Assembly: GCA_965248175.1 (NCBI GenBank)
Contig: OZ252093.1
Location: 1,426,001 to 1,490,000 of the forward strand
Origin: VXPQ01 sp965248175
Lineage (GTDB): Bacteria; Bacteroidota; Rhodothermia; Rhodothermales; VXPQ01
Length of the DNA: 64,000 nucleotides
Direction: 5' to 3'
Of the stretch, positions 49,706 to 58,739 are shown piece after piece. The position numbers were made by a program, and so were the translations under genes. The notes beneath the pieces are model-generated. The model saw only the letters and a program-made list of their open reading frames with translations. It searched no databases and was not told the DNA's origin. Positions within the stretch are counted from its first letter, which is position 1. Each line of letters starts with the position of its first letter.

Positions 49706-52700
49706 TTGTACGACGACGGCAGGGGCACGCTGGTTCTGGCTTTCGCGCTCTGTGCGTTTCATGTCTACAGCCCTGTGGCCCACGCCGAAGATTGCAATAC
49801 GGCGGTTCCTGAGAATATCGGCGGTTCCTTGTCGGTTGCGCCTCCGGTGGCGGTCGGCAAAATGCGTGACCGGATGTTGACGTTGGACGGAACGCCCGTC
49901 GTCCGATTCGGCGTAGAGTCTTATTTCATGGACTCCGACGGGGATCTGCTGGAATACACGGTCGAGTCGTCCCCCTCGGGGGTGGCGACCGCAGAGATGT
50001 GCGGGAGCATTCTGAAGATCGGTGCGGTGTCGCCAGGTACGACGACAGTGACGGTGACGGCGAGCGACGGCATCGAGAAACCTGCCGTGCAATCCTTTGA
50101 TGTGACGGTGGGAATCGAAGGCGGGAATCGGAAGCCTGAGCTAAAGAAAGAGATTCCGGACATCACGTTGACGGCAGGGGGCTCGTTCGCCGTTTTCTAC
50201 CTGGACGACTATTTCTCGGACCCCGAAGGACTGAGGTTGCGATACTCGGTCTCGTCGTTGGACACGAACATAGTAACAACAGGAATTTATCAGGACCAAA
50301 TGCTAATCACGCCCGATTCGGTGGGTGAGGCTAGTTTGAAGGTGACAGCGACGGATCCGGGCTATTTATCGGTTTCGCAATCGTTTGTGGTGACTGTCGT
50401 AGAAGGTGAAAACAGGGCGCCGATAGCCGTGGGTACGATTTCCGATACGACGGTGACAGTACAAAATTTCCCTGACGATTTCAGTTTTGATGTACACTGG
50501 TATTTCTTCGAGCAAGATGACGATACGCTAACCTACTCGGCCTCGTCGTCGAACACGGAGGTGGCGAGCACAAGCGTTTTGGACAGCACGTTGACGGTTA
50601 CGGCCCTGTCGGCGGGCACGGCGACATTGACGGTGACAGCGACGGATCCGGGCGATTTAACGGCTGAGCAAGACTTTGAGGTGCTGTTCAACAGGCGGCC
50701 GGTGTTAGTTGGCACAATTTCCGATACGACACTGGTGGTGAACGCTTCTCTTGTTTTCGACGTGTCGCCGTATTTCACGGATACCGATGGCGATACGCTG
50801 ACCTACTCGACTCTTTCGATCCAACTCGACGTAGCGAGCGCAAGCATTGCAGAGGGTGGTAGCACGCTGACCGTTAATGCCCTCTCGGTAGGCACAAGTC
50901 ACATAGTAGTGAGTGCAGCGGATTCGCTTCAGGCAAGTGTCAGTCGGTTTTTCCAGGTGGCGGTTACGGCCGGTCCCCTCGAAGTAGATATCACGTCGGG
51001 TCCGACGACGACGATCGATTCGGGTGCGGAGAACACCTGGGAGGCGGCGGCGAGCGGCGGCGTTCCATCTTATACCTACCGTTGGGAGTACGCGACGCGG
51101 TGTATCGACGCATCCCTAATTCGCACGGACGATCCGCCTTGCGTCTGGCAATGGACAAACGCAGGTACCGATAGCACGTTTACGCAGACCATAACGACGC
51201 CGGAGAGTTCTGCGGGCGTTCGCGTGACGGCGACCGACAGCGCAACGCCCACCGCTTCCTCCGTCATGGATTCGGTCATCGTGTCGGTCAATCATGCTCC
51301 CGATACCGTGGGCACGATCTCCGCCCGGACGATTATCCGGACTCATCCCGACGTAAGTTTCTCCGTGGCGCTCTTTTTTTCGGATCCGGACAACAATAGT
51401 TTGACCTATTCGGCTTCGTCGTCGGACACGAGTCTTGTGACCACGAGCATGTCGGGTTCGACGCTCACGCTCACTGCCGTGGCGGCAGATACTGCCACGG
51501 TTACAGTGACGGCAACGGATCCGGGTGGCTTGAGCAGCGCTCCGCAAGCATTCGCCGTCGTGGTCGAAGATCCTCCTCCGGACCTGATAGCCTTGATTAC
51601 GGGTCCGACGTCGATCGTGTCGGGAACGGAAAACACATGGGGATCTACGGTCACGGGCGGGACGACTCCGTATACGTACAGCTGGCGCTATGCGACGCGC
51701 TGCGTGAACGACAACCTGCTTTACTCGAGAGACGAACCTTGTACGCTACAGTGGACAAGTGCAGGTTCGGACAGCACATTTACACAGACCATAACAACGA
51801 CGAACAACTATGCTCATATCGAGTTGACGGTTACCGATTCGGCGAGTCCTGAGGTTTCGGTGACCAGGACGCGCACGGTGACGGTCACGCAACCTCCGGC
51901 GGAGCCGACGACGGTGGGGACGATTTCGGACCGGACGCTGACGGCAGGCGGCTCGTCGTCGAGTTTCAGCGTGTCGTCTTATTTCAGCAGCCCGAACGTG
52001 GACGACATATTGACCTACTCGGCCTCGTCGTCGAACACGGGTATCGTGAGCGCAAGCATCCCCCAGAACAGCAGCACGCTCACGATCGCGCCCGTCTCGG
52101 CAGGTACGGCGACCGTGACGGTGACGGCGACGATTGTTAACGGAGGAAGCGCCACGCAGTCCTTCCTCGTGACGGTCAACAGCGAGCCGGTGGTCAGCAA
52201 CTCGATAGCGGACCGGACGCTGACGGCAGGCGGCTCGTCCGCCACGTTCAATCTGGACAACTACTTCTCGGATCCCGACGGCGATGACCTGACCTACTCG
52301 GCTTCGTCGTCGCCGAGCGGCATCTTGAGCGCAAGCGTCTCGGGCTCGACGCTCACGATCGCGCCCGTCTCGGCAGGCAGTGCGACTGTGACGGTGACGG
52401 CGGACGACGGGGAAGACGACGTATCGCAATCCGTCGCTGTGACGGTCAACAGCGAGCCGGTGGTCAGCAACTCGATAGCAGATCGGACGCTGACGGCAGG
52501 CGGCTCGTCCGCCACGTTCGACCTGGACAACTACTTCTCGGATCCCGACGGCGATGACCTGACCTACTCGGCTTCGTCGTCGCCGAGCGGCATCGTGAGC
52601 GCAAGCGTCTCGGGCTCGACGCTCACGATCGCGCCCGTCTCGGCAGGTAGTGCGACTGTGACGGTGACGGCGGACGACGGGGAAGACGACGTATCGCAAT

Positions 52701-53881
52701 CCGTCGCTGTGACGGTCAACAGCGAGCCGGTGGTCAGCAACTCGATTCCGGATCGGACGCTGACGGCAGGCGGCTCGTCCGCCACGTTCGACCTGGACAA
52801 CTACTTCTCGGATCCCGACGGCGATGACCTGACCTACTCGGCTTCGTCGTCGCCGAGCGGCATCGTGAGCGCAAGCGTCTCGGGCTCGACGCTCACGATC
52901 GCGCCCGTCTCGGCAGGCAGTGCGACCGTGACGGTGACGGCGGACGACGGGGAAGACGACGTATCGCAATCCGTCACTGTGACGGTCAATGCGGCCCTCA
53001 CCGTGTCGATCACGGGTCCGACGTCGATCGTGTCGGGGACGGAAAACACATGGGGATCTACGGTCACGGGCGGGACGACACCGTATACGTACAGCTGGCG
53101 CTACTCGGTCTATTGTGTGGACGACAACCTGCTTTACTCGAGAGAAGAACCATGTACGCTGCAGTGGATAAGCGCAGGTTCGGACAGCACATTTACACAG
53201 ACCATAACAACGACGAACAACTATGCTCATATCGAGTTGACGGTTACCGATTCGGCGAGTCCTGAGGTTTCGGTGACCAGGACGCGCACAGTGACAGTCA
53301 CGCAGCCTCCAGGGGAGCTGACGACGGTGGGGACGATTTCGGATCGTACGCTGACGATAGGCTACCCGTCCTCGAGTTTCAGTGTGTCGTCTTATTTCAG
53401 CAGCTCGAACGCGGACGACATATTGACCTATTCGGCCTCGTCGTCAGACACGGGCATCTTGAGCGCAAGCATCCCCCAGAACAGCAGCACGCTCACGATC
53501 GCGCCCGTCTCGGCAGGTACGGCGACCGTGACGGTGACGGCGACGATCGTTAACGGAGGAAGCGCCACGCAATCCTTCGACGTGACGGTCAACAGAAAGC
53601 CGGTAGTCAGCAACTCGATTTCGGACCAGACGCTGACGGCAGGCGGCTCGTCCGCCACGTTCGATCTGGACGACTACTTCTCGGATCCGGACGGAGATAA
53701 TCTGACCTACGCGGCCAATACGTCGAGCAGCGTCGCGACGGCAAGCGTATCGGGTTCGACGCTTACGATCACGCCCGTTTCGGCAGGTACGGCGACCGTG
53801 ACGGTGATAGCGGCAGATCCTTCCCAAGCTGTCGCCACACAGTCCGTAGGCGTGACGGTTAGCACCGCGGCGGGGGCTTAG
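49706..53881 (+). CDS. Giant Ig/cadherin-like repeat surface protein (main frame)
   Basis: A 1391-residue exported protein. The signal-like start (LVLAFALCAFHVYSPVAHA, cleavage near 27) follows a TTG start at 49706 that directly follows an in-frame stop, so the start is uncertain. The rest is about fourteen beta-sandwich units of some 90 residues with the pattern VGTISDxTLTAGG...YFSDPDGDxLTYSASSS...TVTVTA.D, of cadherin-like type; the DxDGDxL loop should bind calcium. Interspersed are PKD/Ig-like units (TPYTYSWRY). Probably an adhesin or cell-surface scaffold. The frame stops at 53881 and continues out of frame to 54167. Units inside are nearly identical at the DNA level. Confidence 0.85.
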   Translation: MYDDGRGTLVLAFALCAFHVYSPVAHAEDCNTAVPENIGGSLSVAPPVAVGKMRDRMLTLDGTPVVRFGVESYFMDSDGDLLEYTVESSPSGVATAEMCGSILKIGAVSPGTTTVTVTASDGIEKPAVQSFDVTVGIEGGNRKPELKKEIPDITLTAGGSFAVFYLDDYFSDPEGLRLRYSVSSLDTNIVTTGIYQDQMLITPDSVGEASLKVTATDPGYLSVSQSFVVTVVEGENRAPIAVGTISDTTVTVQNFPDDFSFDVHWYFFEQDDDTLTYSASSSNTEVASTSVLDSTLTVTALSAGTATLTVTATDPGDLTAEQDFEVLFNRRPVLVGTISDTTLVVNASLVFDVSPYFTDTDGDTLTYSTLSIQLDVASASIAEGGSTLTVNALSVGTSHIVVSAADSLQASVSRFFQVAVTAGPLEVDITSGPTTTIDSGAENTWEAAASGGVPSYTYRWEYATRCIDASLIRTDDPPCVWQWTNAGTDSTFTQTITTPESSAGVRVTATDSATPTASSVMDSVIVSVNHAPDTVGTISARTIIRTHPDVSFSVALFFSDPDNNSLTYSASSSDTSLVTTSMSGSTLTLTAVAADTATVTVTATDPGGLSSAPQAFAVVVEDPPPDLIALITGPTSIVSGTENTWGSTVTGGTTPYTYSWRYATRCVNDNLLYSRDEPCTLQWTSAGSDSTFTQTITTTNNYAHIELTVTDSASPEVSVTRTRTVTVTQPPAEPTTVGTISDRTLTAGGSSSSFSVSSYFSSPNVDDILTYSASSSNTGIVSASIPQNSSTLTIAPVSAGTATVTVTATIVNGGSATQSFLVTVNSEPVVSNSIADRTLTAGGSSATFNLDNYFSDPDGDDLTYSASSSPSGILSASVSGSTLTIAPVSAGSATVTVTADDGEDDVSQSVAVTVNSEPVVSNSIADRTLTAGGSSATFDLDNYFSDPDGDDLTYSASSSPSGIVSASVSGSTLTIAPVSAGSATVTVTADDGEDDVSQSVAVTVNSEPVVSNSIPDRTLTAGGSSATFDLDNYFSDPDGDDLTYSASSSPSGIVSASVSGSTLTIAPVSAGSATVTVTADDGEDDVSQSVTVTVNAALTVSITGPTSIVSGTENTWGSTVTGGTTPYTYSWRYSVYCVDDNLLYSREEPCTLQWISAGSDSTFTQTITTTNNYAHIELTVTDSASPEVSVTRTRTVTVTQPPGELTTVGTISDRTLTIGYPSSSFSVSSYFSSSNADDILTYSASSSDTGILSASIPQNSSTLTIAPVSAGTATVTVTATIVNGGSATQSFDVTVNRKPVVSNSISDQTLTAGGSSATFDLDDYFSDPDGDNLTYAANTSSSVATASVSGSTLTITPVSAGTATVTVIAADPSQAVATQSVGVTVSTAAGA
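51601..52194 (+). repeat. Long direct repeat, first copy (partner at 53014)
   Basis: About 590 bp encoding a PKD-like unit plus a cadherin-like unit matches 53014-53607 at a constant offset of 1,413 bp with scattered substitutions and no indel over at least 540 bp. Confidence 0.8.
52171..52980 (+). repeat. Three tandem 270-bp units in the repeat protein
   Basis: Units at 52171-52440, 52441-52710 and 52711-52980 are nearly identical; each encodes 90 residues beginning TVNSEPVVSNSI and including YFSDPDGDDLTYSASSS. Confidence 0.92.
53014..53607 (+). repeat. Long direct repeat, second copy (partner at 51601)
   Basis: Second copy of the 590-bp segment; together the pair brackets the three 270-bp units. 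Confidence 0.8.
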
Positions 53882-54167
53882 CGCCTCTATCGACGGGCCG
53901 TCGCAGGTTTCTTTCGGAAGTAATACGTGGACCGCCACAGTGAGCGGAGGAACCACGCCCTATACGTACAGCTGGCGCTATACAAGCCCCTGCTCAGGCG
54001 GAGTCGGAGGGAACGCGGCGCCGCCCTGCGTGCAGTGGAACTCCGGCGGTTCCGCGAGCAGCCTCTCGCTAACGCTGTTTAATGCGACGACCATCGAACT
54101 GACGGTGACCGACGACGACAGCGACTCGGTCACGACGACGCTTTCGGTTTCTTACAGTAGTCCGTAA
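53882..54167 (+). pseudogene. Frameshifted C-terminal continuation of the giant repeat protein
   Basis: Right after the stop at 53879-53881, another frame continues the domain series without a gap: a SIDGPSQVSFGSNTW segment, then SGGTTPYTYSWRYTSPC and a final strand ending SVSYSSP. This is another PKD-like unit matching those at about 51600 and 53014. Deleting one G from the GGGGG at 53872-53876 would join the two frames as AAGLSASIDGP. So the intact protein would be about 1,485 residues. No T9SS sorting signal or anchor is seen at its end. Confidence 0.75.
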
Positions 54168-54187
54168 AAGACGACAGCACCCGAATC

Positions 54188-55181
54188 ATGAAGTTCTTGC
54201 CTGTACTGAAAAAGGTATTGCATACGCTGGCCGCAGCGGTATGTGCGGCGCTGTTTCTGCTTGCTTCTTCCGAAGCGCTGGCCCAGTCCGGCAAGTTCGC
54301 CAAGTCCACCAGGGCGCCGCACATCCTGCATCACAAAGGCAAACGCCTTGCCGCCTATGTGGACGAGAAGAGCGGAACGGCCACCTGGATCATCGATACG
54401 GACGCGCTGGACTTCAACTCGGGAAACACACGGTCGCTGTTCTCGAAGGCGTCCGTAGCCGCTGCGGCGAACGCCTTCCTGGATGCCCACGTAGCCGTGT
54501 TCGGAATTGACCGGAAACAGTTGAGCGAGCCCCGCGTCGAGACCAATGGCGCGTTCTGGTTCGTCAGCTATTCGCAGATCCATAAGGGGCTTCGCGTGCT
54601 CGGCTCGGAGGTAGGGATCACGATAACCTACAGGGGACGCATCGTGGGTGCAGGCGCCCGCGCCTTTCCCGGGCTGAATGTGAATGTGGGAGCTAAGCTG
54701 AGCAGGGCCGCCGCGATCGCTTCTGCACGGGGCCGTGCGCCCTTTTCCCAAACGGAGGCTACCGCGAAGGAGAACCTTTTGATCGTGCCGGTGGAGTTGA
54801 AGGATCGCTATGCCTTCAAATTGGCCTGGGAGGTCATAGTGGAGAATCTGGAGCATGACCCTGCGTTCAGCAAGACCTTTCTGGTGGATGCGCACACGGG
54901 AGCCGTCATCGCAGAGTACAGCAATATCCTGGAGAGCGCCTCATCCCAATCCTTTCAATCCTGTGGCGACGATCCGTTACGGACTTGCCGAGGAAGGTCC
55001 GGTGCGCCTCACGGTCTATGATCTTCTGGGTCGCAGGGTAGCCGTTCTCGCAGACGGAGTCCGGACATCCGGAGAACATGCCGTGCGGTTCGAGGCGTCT
55101 TACTTGCCAAGCGGGTTGTATTTCGTTATTCTCGATGCGGGAGGAAAAACGTTTACGAAGTCCATACTGCTCATGAAGTAA
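54188..55181 (+). pseudogene. FTP/PepSY propeptide domain fused out of frame to a T9SS sorting domain
   Basis: The first frame (54188-55021, 277 residues) has a signal peptide (ending SSEALAQ) and a thermolysin/fungalysin-type propeptide: ANAFLDAHVAVFGIDRKQLS, VSYSQIHKGLRVLGSEVGIT and a PepSY-like LAWEVIVENLEHDPAFSKTF. At about 54937 it runs out of register. A second frame (54939-55181) encodes a complete type IX secretion C-terminal domain (HPNPFNPVATIRYGL, VYDLLGRRVAVLADG, ASYLPSGLYFVIL). The peptidase catalytic domain that normally sits between the two is missing, so this looks like a deletion plus frameshift of a secreted M4/M36-type peptidase. Confidence 0.75.
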
Positions 55182-55207
55182 CGGGACGGATTTTTCCGTA
55201 AAAGAAC

Positions 55208-55672
55208 ATGGAAAAGAACATGGAGGGGCTTATGAGACATACAGCAAGTCTTTCGGCGATGTTGTTGTCGGGTGCTTTACTCATGCCTGCGGGTGCCCGG
55301 GGGCAGTCTCATGATTCGGCGGTATCTTCCACGGCCCCGGCCTGGGTTGAGCACACATGGGAGGAAGGGAGCCACGTTTTGCCCTACGCCATCGACGTAA
55401 ACGATGAGGATGAGGTATATGTAACCAAGGTGGTCCAGGACACCGCTTATCATGATCCTGATCCTTGGCATACTACGCCTGCTGTCTCCGTAAAAGGCGG
55501 TTTTATTATCAGGTACGACGCCGACGGTTCCCGGTGCAAGGCCGTATCTTGCGCTTTCGCGCTACGTGCTTCCGGGTATGAATGCGCGATCTGTTGCGCA
55601 CTTCCGGATATGGACGCGCAATGTCTTGCGCGATATGCCCTCCGTTCGCACCCGAAAATTCAGCCAGTGTAG
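55208..55672 (+). pseudogene. Truncated secreted protein with beta-propeller-like start
   Basis: The frame opens with a signal peptide (ASLSAMLLSGALLMPAGARG, cleavage near Q) and about 80 residues with YAIDVNDEDEVYVTKVVQD and VSVKGGFIIRYDADGS, which resemble SBBP/NHL-type propeller blades. After about 55531 the composition changes (Cys- and Ala-rich, no pattern) and the frame runs to a stop just before the aldolase gene. The rest of the propeller and any sorting domain are missing. Probably a deletion remnant. Confidence 0.55.
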
Positions 55673-55675
55673 CGT

Positions 55676-56335
55676 ATGTCCACCATACATCGCCGCGAAG
55701 CGGTTCTGAAGCGTATCCTTGCCTCCGGCGTGGTGGCTGTGGTGCGTTTGCCCGACGCCACCCATGTGCTCCGCATCGTGGACGCTATCCGGGAAGGAGG
55801 GGTTACCGCCATAGAAATCACCATGACGACCCCGGGGGCCTTGCAGGCAATCACAGAGGTGGCCGGCAGCATGGGCGATGTCGAGATCGGGGTGGGTTCC
55901 GTGCTGGATGCAGCGGGTGTGTACCGGGCTGTCGACGCCGGTGCGCGGTATGTGGTGAGCCCGGTGTACAAGAAGGAACTCATAGATGCTGCGCACGAAC
56001 GGGGTGTGCCTGTGATGCCGGGTGCGTTCTCCCCCACGGAAATTCTCGAAGCCACCGAGGCCGGGGCCGACGTGGTCAAGGTATTTCCTTCGGGCGTGGT
56101 GGGGATGTCGTATTTCAAGGCAGTGCTTGCGCCCATGCCCCACCTGAAATTGATGCCCACCGGGGGAGTATCTCCGGAGAATGCGGGCGACTGGATTCGC
56201 GCCGGAGCCGTTGCAGTGGGCGTAGGATCTTCCCTGCTGGACAAGCGGGCGATAGCAGAAGGCAACTTCGGCAAACTGACAGAAAACGCGCGCGTGCTGT
56301 GCCGGAGCGTTGCGGAGGCCAAAAAGGAGAGATAA
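55676..56335 (+). CDS. KDPG/KHG-type aldolase (Eda family)
   Basis: A 219-residue class I aldolase that cleaves 2-keto-3-deoxy sugar acid phosphates to pyruvate plus an aldehyde. Catalytic residues: Glu in AIEITMTTPGAL and the Schiff-base Lys in ADVVKVFPSGVVG; the phosphate site is TGGVSPEN and GVGSSLLD. It is the first gene of a catabolic cluster with a sulfatase, SDR and FAH-family enzyme. The substrate could be KDPG or another 2-keto-3-deoxy acid. Confidence 0.88.
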   Translation: MSTIHRREAVLKRILASGVVAVVRLPDATHVLRIVDAIREGGVTAIEITMTTPGALQAITEVAGSMGDVEIGVGSVLDAAGVYRAVDAGARYVVSPVYKKELIDAAHERGVPVMPGAFSPTEILEATEAGADVVKVFPSGVVGMSYFKAVLAPMPHLKLMPTGGVSPENAGDWIRAGAVAVGVGSSLLDKRAIAEGNFGKLTENARVLCRSVAEAKKER

Positions 56336-56496
56336 GGCGAAATCCGTTTGTCCCGCATGTATTTTATGGGGCGGAAGCATATTCTTCCTGTTCAAACTTT
56401 TCCTGCAACAATACTTCCACTGGTTTCATGATTGCTCCGATGCCCGATGCAATCCGCCATCCAGCGTGTTTTGCGTTTCGATCCCACTCGCTTGCC

Positions 56497-57894
56497 ATGC
56501 GCTGCCTGGTCTGTACAGTGCTTTTCCTATGCCTGACGGCGTTCGCCGGGCGTCCGGCGGCGGCGCAGGAAGATCGCCCCCCGAACGTGGTGCTCATCTT
56601 TGCGGATGACCTTGGCTACGGGGATATCGGCGTGTACGGGCACCCGACGATCCGCACGCCCAATTTGGACCGCATGGCGGCGGAAGGGATGAAATTCACC
56701 CAGTTCTATGTGGGCGCTTCGGTCTGTACGCCGAGCCGGGCCGCTCTGCTGACGGGCCGTCTGCCGATCCGGAGCGGGATGGCCAGCGACCAGCGCCGGG
56801 TGCTTTTCCCGGATTCCAGACTGGGCCTGCCGGCGCGCGAAATTACGATTGCGGAAGCGCTCAGGAACGCCGGGTATGCTACAGGCATGGTGGGGAAGTG
56901 GCATCTCGGTCATCTCGAACCGTTTCTGCCGACAAGTCACGGCTTCGATTCCTACTACGGCATTCCCTATTCCAACGACATGGATCGCGCAGTCGGCGGC
57001 GAATGGCAGGAAATATTCCGGGAGCCCAGATCCGAATACTGGAACGTGCCGCTGATACGCGATACGGAAGTCATCGAGCGCCCGGTTGACCAGGAAACGA
57101 TCACCCGGCGGTATACGCAGGAGGCGGTGGCCTTCATCCGCGATCATGCCGGCGAGCCGTTCTTCCTGTATCTGGCGCATAGTATGCCGCACGTGCCGCT
57201 TTTCCGCAGCGCAGCGTTCGCCGGTCATAGCAAGGCGGGTCTCTACGGGGACGTGATCGAAGAGATCGACTGGAGCGTAGGGCAAGTCATGGAGACGCTT
57301 GAGGAAGAGGGTATTGCGGAGAACACGCTTGTTTTCTTCACGAGCGACAACGGTCCCTGGCTGATTTTCCGGACGCACGGCGGTTCGGCGGGGCTTTTGC
57401 GGGACGGCAAGGGCACCACCTACGAGGGAGGCATGCGATCGCCTGCACTGGCATGGTGGCCGGGCGCCGTACCGGCAGGGGCGGTCAATTCGGCGCTCGT
57501 GACGGCGATGGATGTGTTTCCCACGGTGCTGGGCATGGCGGGCGCGCCGGTTCCGGACGACCGCACGATCGACGGGATGGATATTGGGAATATCCTCCGG
57601 GGAAGTGGAGAGGATGCCCACGACATGATCCTGTACTACCGGGGCACGCGTCTTTTTGCCGCGCGGGTGGGGCCGTGGAAAGCCCACTTCATTACACAGC
57701 GGGCCTACATCGGGGACGATCCTGTGCCGCACGATACCCCGATTCTGAATCATCTGGAGCACGATCCGTCCGAGCGGTTCGACGTAGCCGCAGAGCACCC
57801 GGAGGTGCTGGAAGAAATTGCGGCGCGCGTGGCGGAGCATCGGGCGGGGCTGGACCCCTATCCGGTCCAGCTTGACGCCCGCATCGAGGAATAA
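56497..57894 (+). CDS. Secreted S1-family sulfatase
   Basis: A 465-residue exported sulfatase. Signal peptide (CLVCTVLFLCLTAFAGRPAAA), then VVLIFADDLGYGDIGVYG with the calcium Asp pair (37-38), and the formylglycine motif C77-T-P-S-R in VCTPSRAALLTGR. The Lys/His of MVGKWHLGH and FFTSDNGPWL complete the active site. It would remove sulfate from a carbohydrate; together with L-fuconate genes nearby, sulfated fucan is a plausible target. The ATG at 56497 is chosen for the signal peptide over those at 56428 and 56440. Confidence 0.9.
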   Translation: MRCLVCTVLFLCLTAFAGRPAAAQEDRPPNVVLIFADDLGYGDIGVYGHPTIRTPNLDRMAAEGMKFTQFYVGASVCTPSRAALLTGRLPIRSGMASDQRRVLFPDSRLGLPAREITIAEALRNAGYATGMVGKWHLGHLEPFLPTSHGFDSYYGIPYSNDMDRAVGGEWQEIFREPRSEYWNVPLIRDTEVIERPVDQETITRRYTQEAVAFIRDHAGEPFFLYLAHSMPHVPLFRSAAFAGHSKAGLYGDVIEEIDWSVGQVMETLEEEGIAENTLVFFTSDNGPWLIFRTHGGSAGLLRDGKGTTYEGGMRSPALAWWPGAVPAGAVNSALVTAMDVFPTVLGMAGAPVPDDRTIDGMDIGNILRGSGEDAHDMILYYRGTRLFAARVGPWKAHFITQRAYIGDDPVPHDTPILNHLEHDPSERFDVAAEHPEVLEEIAARVAEHRAGLDPYPVQLDARIEE

Positions 57895-57902
57895 GCGCAG
57901 AT

Positions 57903-58709
57903 ATGAACCAGCTTGCTCCTGACATGCGGGAGGCGAATCGCCCCGGCGGGCGGCTTGCGGGTCGTACGGCGGTGGTGACCGGCGCGGCTTCGGGCATCGG
58001 GAAAGCTACGGCGGAGCTCTTTGCGCGGGAAGGCGCCTGTGTTGCCCTGCTGGATGTGAATGAGGAAGCGGGCAAGGCGCTGGCTGCCGATCTGGGTTCG
58101 CCTGCGGCCTTCTATGCCTGCGATGTGTCCGACGGGGAGGCGGTGCATGAAACCTTCCGGGCCATCGCCAGGGAGCTGGCTCCCGTAGATGTTCTGTTCA
58201 ACAATGCCGGCGTGTCTCATGTCGGCACTGTGGCGACGACCGCCGAAGAGGATTTCGACCGGGTCTACCGGGTCAACGTAAAAGGCGTGTACCATTGTCT
58301 CCAGGCCGCTGTGCAGGGCATGCACGGGCGGGGCGGAGCTATCGTGAACATGGCTTCGACCGTGTCGGCCATCGGCATCCCGGATCGCTTCGCCTATTCA
58401 ATGAGCAAGGGCGCTGTGCTGACCATGACGCTTTCCGTAGCCTGCGACTACCTGCAGGAGGGCATACGGTGCAACGCCATTGCGCCCGCCCGCATTCACA
58501 CCCCGTTCGTGGACGGGTACCTTGCGAAGAATTACCCGGGCAGGGAGAAGGAAATGTATGACCGGCTGGCCGCAGCGCAACCCATCGGCAGGATGGGGAC
58601 GCCGGAAGAAGTGGCGGGGCTGGTTCTGTACCTGTGCTCCGATGCGGCGGCGTTCATTACCGGCGCGCTTTTTCCCATGGACGGGGGGACGATCCTGCTT
58701 CGCCCCTGA
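57903..58709 (+). CDS. SDR dehydrogenase, probable 2-keto-3-deoxy-L-fuconate dehydrogenase type
   Basis: A 268-residue SDR: TGAASGIG cofactor loop, LLDVNEEAG (Asp suggesting NAD), NNAG, catalytic Ser in NMASTVSA and YSMSK. The C-terminal GALFPMDGGTILLRP is typical. In the non-phosphorylated L-fucose pathway an SDR oxidises 2-keto-3-deoxy-L-fuconate to the 2,4-diketo acid; the adjoining FAH gene and the fuconate dehydratase fit this role. A general sugar alcohol dehydrogenase remains possible. Confidence 0.82.
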   Translation: MNQLAPDMREANRPGGRLAGRTAVVTGAASGIGKATAELFAREGACVALLDVNEEAGKALAADLGSPAAFYACDVSDGEAVHETFRAIARELAPVDVLFNNAGVSHVGTVATTAEEDFDRVYRVNVKGVYHCLQAAVQGMHGRGGAIVNMASTVSAIGIPDRFAYSMSKGAVLTMTLSVACDYLQEGIRCNAIAPARIHTPFVDGYLAKNYPGREKEMYDRLAAAQPIGRMGTPEEVAGLVLYLCSDAAAFITGALFPMDGGTILLRP

Positions 58710-58739
58710 TCTGCGATTATCACACTCATCCGTTATCCG

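Noticed and set aside
52171..52980. CRISPR-like array from regularly spaced repeats
   Set aside because: Units are 270 bp, coding and in frame; there are no short palindromic repeats or unique spacers, and no cas genes.
51746..53230. 494-codon minus-strand frame with internal repeats opposite the giant repeat protein
   Set aside because: Its repeats only mirror the 270-bp units of the plus-strand gene; Arg/His-rich with no known fold.
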